64,000 nt of DNA from positions 31,470,089 to 31,534,088 of the forward strand of contig CM055100.1 in assembly GCA_029204225.1 (NCBI GenBank), given 5' to 3'. The position numbers and the translations under genes are program-made. This document shows, piece by piece, positions 1 to 10,639 of the stretch. Under the pieces are notes generated by a model that was not told where the DNA came from, searched no databases, and worked only from the letters and a program-made list of their open reading frames with translations. This DNA comes from Diphasiastrum complanatum (Eukaryota; Streptophyta; Lycopodiopsida; Lycopodiales; Lycopodiaceae). Numbering within the stretch: position 1 is the first letter of the stretch; every line of letters begins with the position of its first letter.

Positions 1-129
1 CAATAAGATTGACTGGTGATCATTCCTCATGAATCTTGAACTATCTTTTTGCAACCGCAGTAAATTTATGATCCTTTTGTAGAAAATGTGCTTGCCTAGA
101 TGGACCCTCATTACCAAGCTCAGGACTTC

Positions 130-1438
130 TATGGTTAATTGGTCCTGATATTCAATTCTCATTGTTTAAGACTCCTCTTCTATTCCAACATCTATCCTCC
201 AAATGACCTGTTTCTAACAGTATCGACATATTGTGTTGGGGGCATTTTCGTTTCAGATGGTTGCCTTGGCAATAGCGACACACCAAGCTTGGTGGAGTGT
301 CTAAGGGACGTCTTTGTCCTATCATGTTTTGTTGTCGCTTCAGGAAGTTTATATCTGCAGCTAAAGTTGAGATGTTTTCATGCATCACATCCATATACCC
401 TTTTAGCATAGCCTTCACATTGTCAATTCCAGTATTAGATCTTGTGCTTTCGTATCCTTGTTCTTCGTGTGTCTGGTACAACTTGACTTTGGGTTAGTGC
501 GTCACTTTCGTAGTTCATCAAGATGGCTCTATTTTGTGGTGCATGTTATGCTATCGGCGGTGTGGATGGTATGTGTGGTCCGTATTGACCATGTCCCGTA
601 TTCAGGGTGTTTTCCATTTATCACTTCCAGGGTTCAAGTTGTTTACGGCATGAAATATTTTTGATGTTTGAGTCATCGTTATCTATGTTTCTTCGGCTAT
701 TATTACTTTTTCTGCAGCTTCTTCTAGAGTTTGGAAATTAGTATGTCTCACTACCAGCTGCAGGTCACTTTTCAATTCTTGTAGAAAATATGTCGGTAGG
801 AGTTCTGGGGAAAGAGCTACCTTGACTCCTGCATGACGAGATAATTTGGTTAACCGTCACAAATATTGTCTTACATGCTTTCCCTCCCCCCCCTGCTGGA
901 TGGAGGTTAATGTGAATAACAGGCCATCAATTGTTCGATGAGGGACAAACTCTATTAAGACATCTTATGAAAGACGTCGATATCTGCAATGGATTTTTCG
1001 AGGCTAATACCATTTCCTAGTTGGTCCGGTCAAGGTGATCACAAAATACATCATCAGGTGACATGGGTCCGAGATCCTATTTATATGACAAACTGTCTAA
1101 AGGGCGTTTATATGATCTTTAGCCCCTTCATATGGTGCCCCATGGTATTCAGGGGTCGTACCTCTGAATTTTGGCAATAGTTCTAAATTAACATGTATAA
1201 CTAGAGGTTCTGTTACTAGTGCTGCCATTATTTTTGGGTGGATAATCTCGTTTGTAGCTGCTGGTTCCCTGTTGTTGGCTACACCATGTTCCAGAAGTTG
1301 GTCTGATTCAGATGTCACCCCTTCTTTCAATATGACTCCTTCTATCAAGTTTGGTATTCTAGATCTCAAAGGGTATTTTTTAGAGAGTGATCCTATTTTC
1401 CACGGGGTCGCTGCTTGGGACCTAACACCATTAGCCAT
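130..1438 (-). pseudogene. Ty3-gypsy gag fragment, decayed
   Basis: Read on the minus strand from 1438, translation in shifting frames gives gag-like text: a start MANGVRSQ, then LPKFRGTTPEYHGAPYEGA near 1100-1150, the helical core with LPTYFLQELKSDLQLVV near 740-820, and a CCHC-like knuckle CRYCQGNHLKRKC near 240-280. In Ty3-gypsy elements gag makes the particle shell and the knuckle binds RNA. Several stops and frameshifts break it, so no protein is expected. The knuckle spacing is C-x2-C-x3-H-x4-C, one residue shorter than the classical form but known in plant gypsy gag. No protease or pol follows before the left window edge. Confidence 0.6.
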
Positions 1439-1489
1439 TTGTAGCTAACACAGGTCTTTCTAAATTTCTCCCGGCAGAAGCACCAATGT

Positions 1490-1760
1490 TCGGACGAATT
1501 TTGACTGGTGGTGGTTTTTGTATTGCAGCTAATCCTTGCAACAATGTCCATAACCGCATTCACGACAAAATAGAACAAACTTTCTTTTGTTTGGACATTC
1601 TACAAGTCTATGGTTCTCTCAACATGCAAAGCATCCACGTGGTGCTCTAGCCCATTGTCTCGCTACTTGTTGTTGCACAACAATATAGATAGCATATTGC
1701 TCTGAAGGACCAATCTCTTGATCGTTATTGTGATTCCATTGCTCATTAACATTGTAAGGT
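1490..1760 (-). pseudogene. Gypsy gag zinc-knuckle segment, second gag type
   Basis: The minus strand closely matches the plus strand at about 38281-38540, including the blocks that encode GCFAC and NAVMDIV-like text and the spacing between them. It encodes a zinc-knuckle pair resembling CFACGKNHRVAEC followed by FCWKCSYGHCYKD. Here the first knuckle is broken by a TGA. It belongs to the same family as the plus-strand gypsy element near 38 kb and sits just upstream of the different gag fragment at 130-1438. Confidence 0.6.
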
Positions 1761-3879
1761 GTTCGAGCTAATTTTGACTAGGGATTGGTTTGGCCAAAAT
1801 GCCTTAGTGAAGGAAGGACCCACACTGTTCGTACACGAGTGATCAGAATCTGATCGCCCCACTGACTACTCCGTACTCCCGGGTCAATGAGAATTTTTCA
1901 AGTTCTCAGAGATATGGCTGTTGGCTGATTCTGACGAATCCCCATGATACTCGACCAGAGCTAACCAAGAGCACCTCTTACCTTAGACCGAGGAGGTCTT
2001 TGAGAAGACGAGACGAGCGTAGATTGAGAGCCGAGAAGTACTACTTAATAATGATAAGAAAGAACTGTGTAAGCCTCATGGTGAATTTTGAAAGATGGAA
2101 TGACAATGTAGGAACTAGTATTTCTAGGTTAATGTAAAAAATACACGTAGACCCCTCTTAAAGAAAGTAGAGTGAGCCACCTTTTGATGGTGATATCTAG
2201 TGGGCAGCATTATTCCACTTGTAATTTGTGAAATGTGGAAATGCCACTAGGATGCCACCTAAGGAGCTCTCTTGTTTATTTAAGAGACTCACCCTTTGTA
2301 AAAAGGAGCTTTTGTTAATGTATCTACTCCATGCTGAAATGAAATTATCTTCCATGAGTTTTGATGCATTCTTGAGCTTCTTGATCATTCTTGTTTCTTG
2401 AGTGATGCCTTAATGATATTGCCCCTTCATCTCCTTTGTGTGTAGTTGTAGATCTAGCGAGGACTAGCTTTCTTGCTTTCTTTCATTTATGCTTTGTGGA
2501 TTAATGTAGGAATTAGCATTGAGGTAATTCGTCTTGGCTAGGTTGTGGTGTAGATCTTGCAAATACTAAGAAAGCCCATTCCATTGATGTTCTTGGTTGT
2601 CCAAGAATCAAGAAATGTGTGTTTCTTGATTCTTGGGCTCTCCAAATACTATCCAGATTAGTTTTTGTTTCTTGTTTATAGATTAATGCAAGTGTAGTAT
2701 AGTTTAGAATTTGATCCAAACTCGTTTTTGTAGCAAGTAGAAGTAAGATTCATCGATGTTCAACTATGCAACACTTTGATTTTTTGGTTGAACACATTGA
2801 TTGCATGTTTGGTTTTAAATGCATGTGATACATTTTCAAGAGTGACCCTCCTGAGTCGTCCTCTGACAGATAGGACAAATACTACAATGATATCAATCCA
2901 ATCTACTTGATTCTGGTCATTGAAACAAGGAAGATAAACCTCAACAGGCAGTTCTTTAAACAGGTAAGAAAAAAAAACAGTTAACAGATCCTCTAGCATA
3001 GGAGATCTGTCTACATTTGGCCCGTTGTTGCTTGAAACCAACCATAGATTCATCCCAAACATGTTGCAACATCCTGCTCCATCAGCCCATTCCACACGTT
3101 GTCCGAATCCATGATGAAACAACACAACCCTGAGATTATTCTTGCCAAACAATCATCAACCTACAATAAAACGCAACATGCCCACTCTCCACGATTTGCA
3201 AACCCACGATCTTGCACAGAAAACACCTTCCAACCAACCACAAATGCACTCCTTCTGCGTCTAGACACGCCTCTTTCTCCACTCTGATTCAAACAGACCC
3301 TTCATCTCCTCCTCCATTCCTACACAACTTTCCTCTAAAGACACTAATGGGAATAGTACCTTCTTCTCCAATGTCATTCAAGCCATATCTTACAACATTT
3401 ACTATCACCGATGGTAGATTTCGTATCACCAATCATAATTACAATACCAGAGTCATGATTGACCAGTATCTCAAGAACGCATTTTCATTCAGCTATCCGT
3501 CTTTAGATCACCTGGTAGCGAGTTTACGATTTTTTGTACATATTGCAAATTTGAGAAATCCATGTCACTTTGGAGATTATTCTTGCATCTCATTACCATA
3601 TTAAATTTTGAGTCAACTACAACAAGAGCGAAACAAATTTAGTTAAAATTTGTTCAATCTTTAGTCCAGGTCGAATGTTCCAAAAGATTCAACTACGCGC
3701 TCCACACAATGATCCAACCTTGAGCATGCTGGATATCAGCAACATCATCCCTTTTTTTTTTTTTTTGGGGGAGAGTGGATTTACATGCATCCACTAAAGC
3801 AGCTACATTGCCAACAACAACATGAGCAACTCGACAACCAAGGTCACGAAACCAAAGACGACAACGACAAGGCTAGGGG
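1761..3879. other. Unassigned stretch
   Basis: No recognisable gene. Two uninterrupted frames of 130 codons exist, minus 2760-3152 and plus 3212-3604, but neither resembles a family I know, and they partly face each other. A T-run followed by GGGGGAGAGTGG at about 3751-3777 marks a change in sequence character before the gag fragment on the left end of the next repeat. Confidence 0.4.
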
Positions 3880-4240
3880 TAGACGGGCAATCCAAAGCTG
3901 ATGTGCTTAACCTATTCAATATAGTCTGGTACTCCCTCTCTCTTTTCCATTTCAATTTTGCTTAAAAGTAGGAAAGGATCTTCCATAAATTTTCTCAGTT
4001 TTAATCTTGTAATGAGGGCTTGTTTAACAACTTCCCAATCTGCACGTCCTATTTTGTCTCGGTTAAAAAACCAATCTGGTGCTACTCTAGTTAAGACATA
4101 GAGAATAGCTTAAGTTTATCTTGTGAAAAAACTTTGCCATATACCTCACATGATTTAGATTAGATTTTGAGAAATCATAGAATCAGGTAACCCATTATAC
4201 TTTGGTAACTCTAATCGCGGTGACCTTCCAACAATCACTT
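3880..4240 (-). pseudogene. Gypsy gag N-terminal fragment
   Basis: From about 4236 the minus strand reads MDAPQVIVGRSPRLELPKYNG, then WFFNRDKIGRADWEVVKQA and KIEMEKREGVPDYIE. This is the usual order in plant gypsy gag: a PKYNG motif, a tryptophan-rich core, then a KREG segment. It is homologous to gag text at 37.06-37.2 kb (minus) and 37.46-37.6 kb (plus). In-frame stops are present. It lies downstream, in transcription order, of a primer site and candidate LTR at 4960-5675, so it is probably the start of one truncated element. Confidence 0.6.
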
Positions 4241-4959
4241 GTGGAGCGTCCATTGTAAATCAATTCAATCAAACAATGAGACTGGATCTAGATTTTTCAA
4301 TCAAATTCTATCTCAAATCAGATTTGTAAAACTTCTATCCCTTAACAATAATCAGATTTCTCATTTTTCTAGCGAAGCTTTAGGCGAAGGTTCTTCTCAT
4401 AGAACTGATCTTTTTGTAAAAAGGAATAATTTTTTTCACAAAAGATTACCAGCAACTAGATGAACAGTCACTTTGCCCTTCTATTTTTCATATTAATCAT
4501 ACCTATGTGCAATAAATCAAGCGAAAGTTCTTTATCTGTTTTTTTAGGGTTTTGAGTGATTTTTTGATATTTTCTGATGTTTCTGCAAATTTGATGGGAA
4601 ATAACCTTTGCCCTTCAATTTGAAAGTTCTGTGAGTGAAACCAAAGCTGTCTGCAACTCGACCAAGGTTTTTTGTAAGAGAGCAAAAAGTTATTAGGTCT
4701 GATGACGATTTTGTCTTCTTCTTAATCAAATTATTGTTATTTCTCATATCCAAATGGATTTTAAGATTTGTGATCTGAATGTTTCCCCTTCTCAATAATC
4801 AGATTAGATTTCCAACAAGAAGATCCACTCAAATCAAGCAAAATTGCACCCAATCTAATCCTAAGATGCAATTGTAACTCTGCTAATGCCAAAACAAAAT
4901 GCCTAAATGCAGGCTAACAACCATCCAAATACCTTGCAAACTAAAAAATTGGCGTAGCT
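4241..4959 (-). other. Gypsy leader between primer site and gag
   Basis: This AT-rich, non-coding stretch lies between the candidate primer-binding site and the first gag codons of the minus-strand gypsy fragment. A leader of this length is normal for plant gypsy elements. Short ORFs inside it show no family resemblance. Confidence 0.35.
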
Positions 4960-4976
4960 CCCCGACGACGACGCCA
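4960..4976 (-). other. Gypsy primer-binding site candidate
   Basis: On the minus strand, four bases after the candidate LTR end, the sequence is TGGCGTCGTCGTCGGGG. Plant gypsy elements of the Athila/Tat groups carry a similar TGGCGCCGTTGYCGGGG site. The match is close but not identical, so the tRNA primer is inferred only. Confidence 0.5.
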
Positions 4977-4980
4977 AAAT

Positions 4981-5675
4981 TGTAATGGACTATTTTTCCT
5001 AGCCTCAACCCTAGATCCAAGCTCACAAACATCAAGGAGACGAGGTTATTTGTCACATGAAAGTTCGTTTTGGCATGAAAGCGATAACATATTCCAAAAT
5101 CTAACATGTGCATTCTAACATTAAGATCTATTAACACAAAGCATTAACACTAGATCCATTAACACTACAACCATTAACGCCATTCCACATTGATAGAAAC
5201 TCGTCCCTCTCTCCTCTTCTCTCTCATAAAAAACATAAGAACATTCAATCCCAATAAACATCAAATCCAACAATTAGCAAATACAAAGAAAGCACGAGAG
5301 ATGGAGGGAAAGAGATAGAGAGCAAGAACATTCTTGATCCATTCCATAAGAGGGCAACCTGCTTGTATTGAAATGAAGGGAAGACATGTACAATGATTTG
5401 AATTAGCCACTTATATAGTGGATTGAGAGCTCCAATTCCTATTGGCTAATTCATTAATTGGAGGACCCAATTTGAAAATGAATTTTGGTGGGAACCCCTA
5501 TTTTATTCACTAATTTCACTTTTAGGCCTACAACATTAAAAGTCTCGCAAAAAGGCCTAAAGTCTTTTTATTAACTTTTTAAAAAAAATAACCATGTGAT
5601 CCTCGCAGGGTGCCAAATCCCTCTCATTTATTAACTAGGGGTAGGGTTGCCTTGGGATCCGCAAACCCTCCAACA
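4981..5675 (-). repeat. Candidate gypsy 5' LTR
   Basis: Bounded on the minus strand by TGTTGGAG at 5675 and GTCCATTACA ending at 4981, giving about 695 bp with TG...CA ends. A primer-site-like sequence and gag follow in the right order. The end nearest 4981 is homologous to 37337-37425. No partner LTR was found, so the boundary at 5675 is provisional. Confidence 0.45.
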
Positions 5676-6813
5676 CATGGGCGGTTATATTGAAAAATAG
5701 GGGCAATCTAGAGTTACTAAATTGGAATGTTCATTTCCTACCATTTTGTTCTTCATAACATATTTGGCAATTTGGCTGAGATCGAGACTTTGTTTGTAGA
5801 ACTTATTGTATTTTTATAAAGTCAAATTATTTATCAATTTCTTACGCATCCCATCAACTGATCTAAGAGCAACCCCACAGATTTGTGAAAATTAATGAAG
5901 AAATTGCTATAATGGGCCGTCGCATTATAAAGTTGAGACATAACAAAAAGAAGGAAAGGGAGCTACCTGTCATGCTTGGGCCTATGGGAGAGCGCTCTCC
6001 CTAAACAAAATATTCAAAATTGTTGCCTGCTCAAGTGGGCGGGCAGGCAAACTTTGCTAGTTGGTAGCTTAAAAAAACATCAAAATAACCAATTACACAT
6101 GAATGTGTTGATTTATTTAGTTGTGCTTACTTTAAACAAATTGAATCCTCCAACCAAGCAAATCAAATGTCTATGACATTGAAAATGTTTTAGAATTTGA
6201 TAAATAAATAAAAAGCTAGTTTGTTTGAAAGGCAAAGTAAAACCCTCTTGACATGCTTCTTAAGCAACACCTTAACATACACATAGTTGCCTAGCTATGG
6301 CAAGGTTCAAAAGTTCTCATGAAATATTCTATTGGGAGACCCTCAATAATACAACCATCACATGCATTCGAGCTTGTCTCTTTAAGTGGGACACAAACAA
6401 CAAGCATAAAGTGGTTTTTACGAGAGAGATCTATTCAAGTGCGTTGATTGAGAATTGAAGTAAACACTTTTCTTTCATACATGCAATGCACAATGCCAAA
6501 GCTTGAGTGTCAGCACAACTGCCCATTAAAGCGAACTAAAATTCCACACCTCTCACACACGATGTAGTAAGCAAAGAGCTCAAATCATGCGAGAACAGCT
6601 ATCTGTTCTGATTGATAAAGAACGTAAAACAGTTTCTGGCATATGCTTAACAGAAATATCGGAAAATTTGCATTTAAAGAGAAGGTTTAAACCTTGTATT
6701 GATGACCCATTTTGGATTTTACTTCTAATCTGCTGCACAAAGCAGAGGTCTTTGACCTACATAGAACAGAGTGTCATGTAATCCGAAGTGAATTCATATA
6801 CGAAAGCACTCAT
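5676..6813. other. Intergenic, nothing recognised
   Basis: AT-rich sequence with only short ORFs (64-66 codons) that resemble no family. It lies downstream of the small membrane-protein gene and probably contains its 3' untranslated region, though no convincing polyadenylation signal can be singled out. Confidence 0.4.
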
Positions 6814-7101
6814 CTATTTGCTGGTAGAATCTGTGGTTGGACGAGGCTTTAAGGCTTTCTTTTCTTGACGAGGAGTTTGAGAGTGATAGTAAGCCCAAGA
6901 TGCTAAGCCAGCTACCACAATAACGCCTGCGAGAGTGAGTGGGTAAGCTGCAACAAGACGGATACCCACTCCCCCTTGTTGATGCAGTACACCACCAGGG
7001 CTGTGACCAGGAGGTCTTTTGGAGCTGCGCAGGTTGAGCTGCTCTATCTCCTCTTGGCTCATCTTCGTTGTGTCCGCGTTGGTTTTCCATCCCTCCGCCA
7101 T
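6814..7101 (-). CDS. Small single-pass membrane protein, conserved plant family
   Basis: Predicted 95 aa from the ATG at 7101 (MAEGWKT); a second in-frame ATG at 7062 (MSQEEIEQ) would give 82 aa. A basic, proline-rich block KRPPGHSPGGVLHQ (about residues 29-42) precedes one hydrophobic helix, AYPLTLAGVIVVAGLASWAYY (about 51-71), and a Lys/Thr-rich tail. Small plant proteins with a RPPGH-PGGVLHQ block before one membrane span exist as an uncharacterised family; I recognise the pattern but know no function. The frame is open further upstream, but that part is low-complexity (GAGC/GAGA repeat) and looks like 5' UTR. There is no intron. It is one of only two intact-looking host genes here. Topology and organelle are unknown. 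Confidence 0.68.
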   Translation of the reverse strand: MAEGWKTNADTTKMSQEEIEQLNLRSSKRPPGHSPGGVLHQQGGVGIRLVAAYPLTLAGVIVVAGLASWAYYHSQTPRQEKKALKPRPTTDSTSK

Positions 7102-7138
7102 CTCGTCTCTCGATCCTTCGCAAACGTAAATGCAACTG

Positions 7139-7169
7139 CTCGCTCGCTCGCTCGCTCTCTGTCTCTCTC
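7139..7169 (-). repeat. GCTC/TCTC simple repeat in putative 5' UTR
   Basis: Tandem GCTC units run into TCTC units 40-70 bp upstream of the small gene's ATG. On the coding strand this is GAGA/GAGC-rich, typical of plant 5' untranslated regions. Confidence 0.5.
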
Positions 7170-7192
7170 GTTTGCCTTGATAACAAGTGGCA

Positions 7193-7298
7193 ACGTGTAT
7201 GATGTCCAAGTGTATAACGACGTGTATCACCCTTGCATGAGGAAACGTATGCGACGACACGTAAAGTGGCAAGATTTTTTGGCTTTTTGGGGCTTATA
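7193..7298 (-). promoter_or_regulatory. ACGTGT-motif cluster upstream of small gene
   Basis: ACGT-core motifs occur at 7193-7199, 7220-7226 and, as ACGTGTC on the coding strand, 7256-7262. A TATAAG box lies at 7293-7298. ACGTGTC is the ABRE type bound by bZIP factors. The TATA position would put the ACGT motifs downstream of it, so either the true core promoter is closer or the motifs are chance. Confidence 0.25.
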
Positions 7299-7400
7299 TC
7301 ATATTGCATCATATAAGGCCCCAAAAATACTGCCATTTTCTTGAGCTAATGAACCTCAAGGGAGCCTCGGGAGGAGTGTTTTCATACTTAATTAGATCAA

Positions 7401-8635
7401 GAATGGAAGAAAAGAAATTGTTACATAAAAAAACGAAATAAAAAATTGGCATCAAAATTTTAATTCCACTTTTTACAAATATAATAAAATAAAATATTTT
7501 TGTGATAGGCAATTATGGTAGTAGTGCTCATTGATTGGACCGTTACCGTATATAATCTAGTCGCCGGGCAACTTGTGGCCTCAACCACTCATTGCCTAGG
7601 TCCCCTATTGATAAATTTCGTGTTCAAAGATTAATCAAGCATCAAAGATTGCACCAACAACAATACTAACATTCCAAATTTAGCTAGAAACTTTCTATCT
7701 TGGCAATTATTCTAAAACACCTCCAATCACAAGCAAATCGTCGTCATGAGGACTTGTGACACATGTGAACAATAAACATACTTTATTAAAATCAATGCAT
7801 GAACATCAACGATCATTCAAGTATTCGGCCCGAAACTCCAATTTTGACTATCTCACCAAAAATTTTTATCTCAAGAGTGTACAATGATCATGATAGATCA
7901 ACTCAAATATGAGAATTAGAATTACGTAATATTAGGTTTAGACGTAAACCTAACATCCACTGTCCTATTAGTAAGTGATCATCCAACTGGTGGTGGGAGT
8001 TTAATGACTCATGTGATTGGTGGCAAATGTCACTAAGTCCTGAAAATTAGGGACTCAACTTGGAGCTCAATGACTAGCAAAGAACTGTATCCAAAAGTGA
8101 TTTGATTGACTTCTAATCAATACCTAACTATGTACATGATGGTGTGACACTTAGTCATCCAAAATGATTTTGTGTGGCAAGAATCTATAAGCTAGATTTT
8201 ACAATTTTAATACTCCCCAAAACTAGCTAGATCCTAACATGGATTGACTAATGACTCCAAGAGCTGATCTAATTTTGACAAATGGTGACTTTAGCAATGG
8301 CTTGGCAAGGATATCGGCTACACATTTGGATGTATCACATGATCAAACTTAACCTCTTTAAATTGAACTTTTTCAATAGCAAGATAAATTCTATGTTCTT
8401 TCTCCTTGCATGGAAGATTGGATTCAAAGCAAGTGTTTGGTGTTATCTATCTTTGTGTTTAAAGAGTAGGGACACAGGTGGATGAGAGATCCTTGGAGGC
8501 TTGCAGATCCTTACTTGCAGGTGGAGGCATCCTAGCTTGGAGTTGGGGAGCATCTTTAAGCTTGCAGGTTGCTTGGAGAACATTTGGAGGCTCTACCTTG
8601 GATTTGGATGTCTTCCTCACCTCTACTTATAAAAG
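7401..8635. other. Intergenic, nothing recognised
   Basis: No gene is seen. A perfect 9-bp inverted repeat with a 4-base loop lies at 7932-7953, next to the palindrome ATTACGTAAT at 7921-7930. The last 150 bp before the primer site at 8636 do not match the 3' LTR of the following element, so a matching 5' LTR is not visible. Confidence 0.4.
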
Positions 8636-8647
8636 TGGTATCAGAGC
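8636..8647 (+). other. tRNA-iMet primer-binding site
   Basis: Exact TGGTATCAGAGC, the standard initiator-Met primer site of plant copia and many other LTR elements. It starts the internal part of the chimeric element that ends with the 3' LTR at 11219-11868. The sequence just upstream ends in TATAAAAG rather than a canonical CA. Confidence 0.75.
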
Positions 8648-9382
8648 TAGACAAAGGATGGTAACCTTTCTAACCTTCTTCAAGTTCTATTAAGATCACC
8701 AACTAAATTTTTTTTTGGGGGAAGATTATAGGCTTTTCTAGTTGTAGGAAGCTTGTAGTTGAAGTACCCAATGAATCTAGTTCTCTTTGGAAGAGAGTAG
8801 TGATGCTTATAGAATTGTTTAGGGGCTGATTTTTTATTATGTTAGAGAAGTTTTAAAGTGGGCTTTGGGTTTTTAAAAGTTCTGGAGAAAGATTTGTGGG
8901 ATGGTTAGAGGAAGTCTTCCTCTATATACACAATTTTTTTTTTGCAAAAAGATTGATTCTAGCTATGTGTTTTGATCAAGACTAGTGTTTTTTTTGCATA
9001 AATGAAGCGTTTGAAGTTTTGATTTTCATTTTGAAGTTTTGTTTTTCAGACCTGTAAATCTGAAAATCAGATCTGAAAAGTGAAGTTCTCATCTAAACTT
9101 CATTAATTACACCTTTCTATCTCCTAGTTTCATGAAAATGGCAAAGATTTGGTTTTCATTTTTGCTTTTGATTAAGACAAGTGTAGCTTCTTGTTGTTTT
9201 CCTCTTAAGCTTGGATTAAGCTTGCAAATAGTAGGCTTGGATTGAGCTTACAAACAATAAGATTGAATGAATATAAGTAAATGCTTTTTATTTGCATTGG
9301 ATGTAACAATAGAAGCATTTCTATCATTCTAATTTGAGCACTTGTTGTATTTGCATAATAGGAAAACACACAAGCAACCCCA
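8648..9382 (+). other. Leader of chimeric LTR element
   Basis: Non-coding, T-rich sequence between the primer site and the first gag-like ATG. Its length resembles the leader of the copia element at 63159-63745. Confidence 0.4.
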
Positions 9383-9740
9383 ATGGATCAAACCAATGAA
9401 AACACAACATTTGATCTATCAAACCCATCCAATGTGGCACAAGCTCTTGAACTTTTATACTAACAAATTCAAGCCACTAATAAGCAGCTTCTTGAAACTA
9501 ATCAAAGAAACCAAGACTTAGAGTCTAGGTTAGCCAATCAGAAGAAGCATGTAGTTCCACCTCCCGTAAAAGTGTTTAAGAGGGAGAAGAAGGATAGGAA
9601 CTTACAAGTGGTAAGTTCTTGGCTAAATGTTTGGAACAAATACTTTGCCATGAACCAATTCCTTGAAAACAAAGTTTGTTCAATGACTTTGATGGTCAAG
9701 TTGAAGATCAAGAGGTTGATCTCAAAGCGCTTCAACTAGT
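9383..9740 (+). pseudogene. Gag-like N-terminal fragment
   Basis: From the ATG at 9383 the frame reads MDQTNENTTFDLSNPSNVAQ, then a glutamine/asparagine-rich helix, then PPPVKVFKREKKDRNLQVV with SWLNVWNKYF. The KREKKDRNLQVV and SWL pattern resembles gypsy-type gag more than copia gag. A TAA at 9461 and a later stop break it. If correct, the element mixes a gypsy-like gag with a copia RNase H. Confidence 0.45.
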
Positions 9741-9751
9741 CAAAAGGGAAT

Positions 9752-10480
9752 TTGGAGCTAGTCAAGAGCATCAAAGGAGAGGTAATTGGCAAGGGTGTTA
9801 TGGATCTGTTTTTGCAGCATATTAAAGACTCAAGTAAGGTCAAAGGAGTAGCAAGGAAGTGTTGTTCAAGTTTACTTTACTTGTTCTATCTCATGTTTGA
9901 GCAATTTCATGTGGATGTGTGCAAATTGTCAAGATATGGTAAAACTAGCTACATTGGTGAGCATTGTTTTGATGTTGGATTTGTACTAGCATTCTTGGCT
10001 GATTTTGCTGATGGAAATGAAGCTATTGGAGGTTCATTATGTCGCTCATCCATGGCTAAGTTCTCAAGTGTTGAGCTACTTGGTGCCAATACTTGGAGAT
10101 TGTCAATTTTTGGTGAATTCATGGTCATTTTCTTGTGTCAAGTAGATCTTGAAGATGGACTAGTGAAAACTACTTGGTTTATAGAGTCATGTGGTGCTGG
10201 ATTTGCATCATTTATGTACTCACCTACTCATGGATTTCCAAGGTTTGATGGTTTCTTGTGGCAAGATGAAGATGGAGGCTCATTCATGGAGTATCATAGT
10301 GGATACAAGGCAACAAAGGAGGAGGAGACATGCAAGCAAAAGTTGATCACTCACATTCATTGTTTGTTTGCTGTATTTTTCCAGAGAGTTCAGAGTTGGA
10401 AGCATGGTGGAATCATTTCATTTACATTCTATTTGATTCTTCATGTTCTAGTCACATTTTTACATGTAAAATTGATGTAA
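9752..10480 (+). CDS. Unknown 242-codon ORF inside chimeric LTR element
   Basis: An uninterrupted 242-codon frame lies between the gag-like start and a copia RNase H. I do not recognise the protein. It is rich in Phe, Gly, Cys and Trp, has several hydrophobic stretches (for example FDVGFVLAFLADFADG near residues 74-89) and a hydrophobic C-terminal end near 225-240, but no retroviral motif such as a zinc knuckle, DTG, YVDD or DDE. The ATG is not supported by codon context. It may be chance coding in a degraded region or captured sequence that replaced the protease-integrase-RT block. A second shorter frame (10330-10650) overlaps its end. Confidence 0.3.
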   Translation: MELVKSIKGEVIGKGVMDLFLQHIKDSSKVKGVARKCCSSLLYLFYLMFEQFHVDVCKLSRYGKTSYIGEHCFDVGFVLAFLADFADGNEAIGGSLCRSSMAKFSSVELLGANTWRLSIFGEFMVIFLCQVDLEDGLVKTTWFIESCGAGFASFMYSPTHGFPRFDGFLWQDEDGGSFMEYHSGYKATKEEETCKQKLITHIHCLFAVFFQRVQSWKHGGIISFTFYLILHVLVTFLHVKLM

Positions 10481-10639
10481 GAAATAGTGAAGCATCCCAA
10501 GTGGACACTATTCTCTATATCAATTATGATTGTTTCTATTTTGAGCATTACATGATCATTGAAAGAAGATCTATTCTTAGGAAGAAGATCATTCTTATGA
10601 TGGATCAAAGTTCTATTGGCAAAATCTATGCTAGGAGCA

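Noticed and set aside
2760-3604. Two 130-codon ORFs on opposite strands
   Set aside because: No family resemblance, no start context, no duplicate in the window; kept as unassigned sequence.
6794-7336. 180-codon minus frame overlapping the small gene
   Set aside because: It reads the same region in another frame, with Arg/Ser/Glu-rich text and no helix; the 95-aa frame is better supported.
6976-7344. 122-codon plus-strand ORF overlapping the small membrane protein
   Set aside because: Antisense to a frame with a clear hydrophobic helix and family-like motif; its own sequence looks random.
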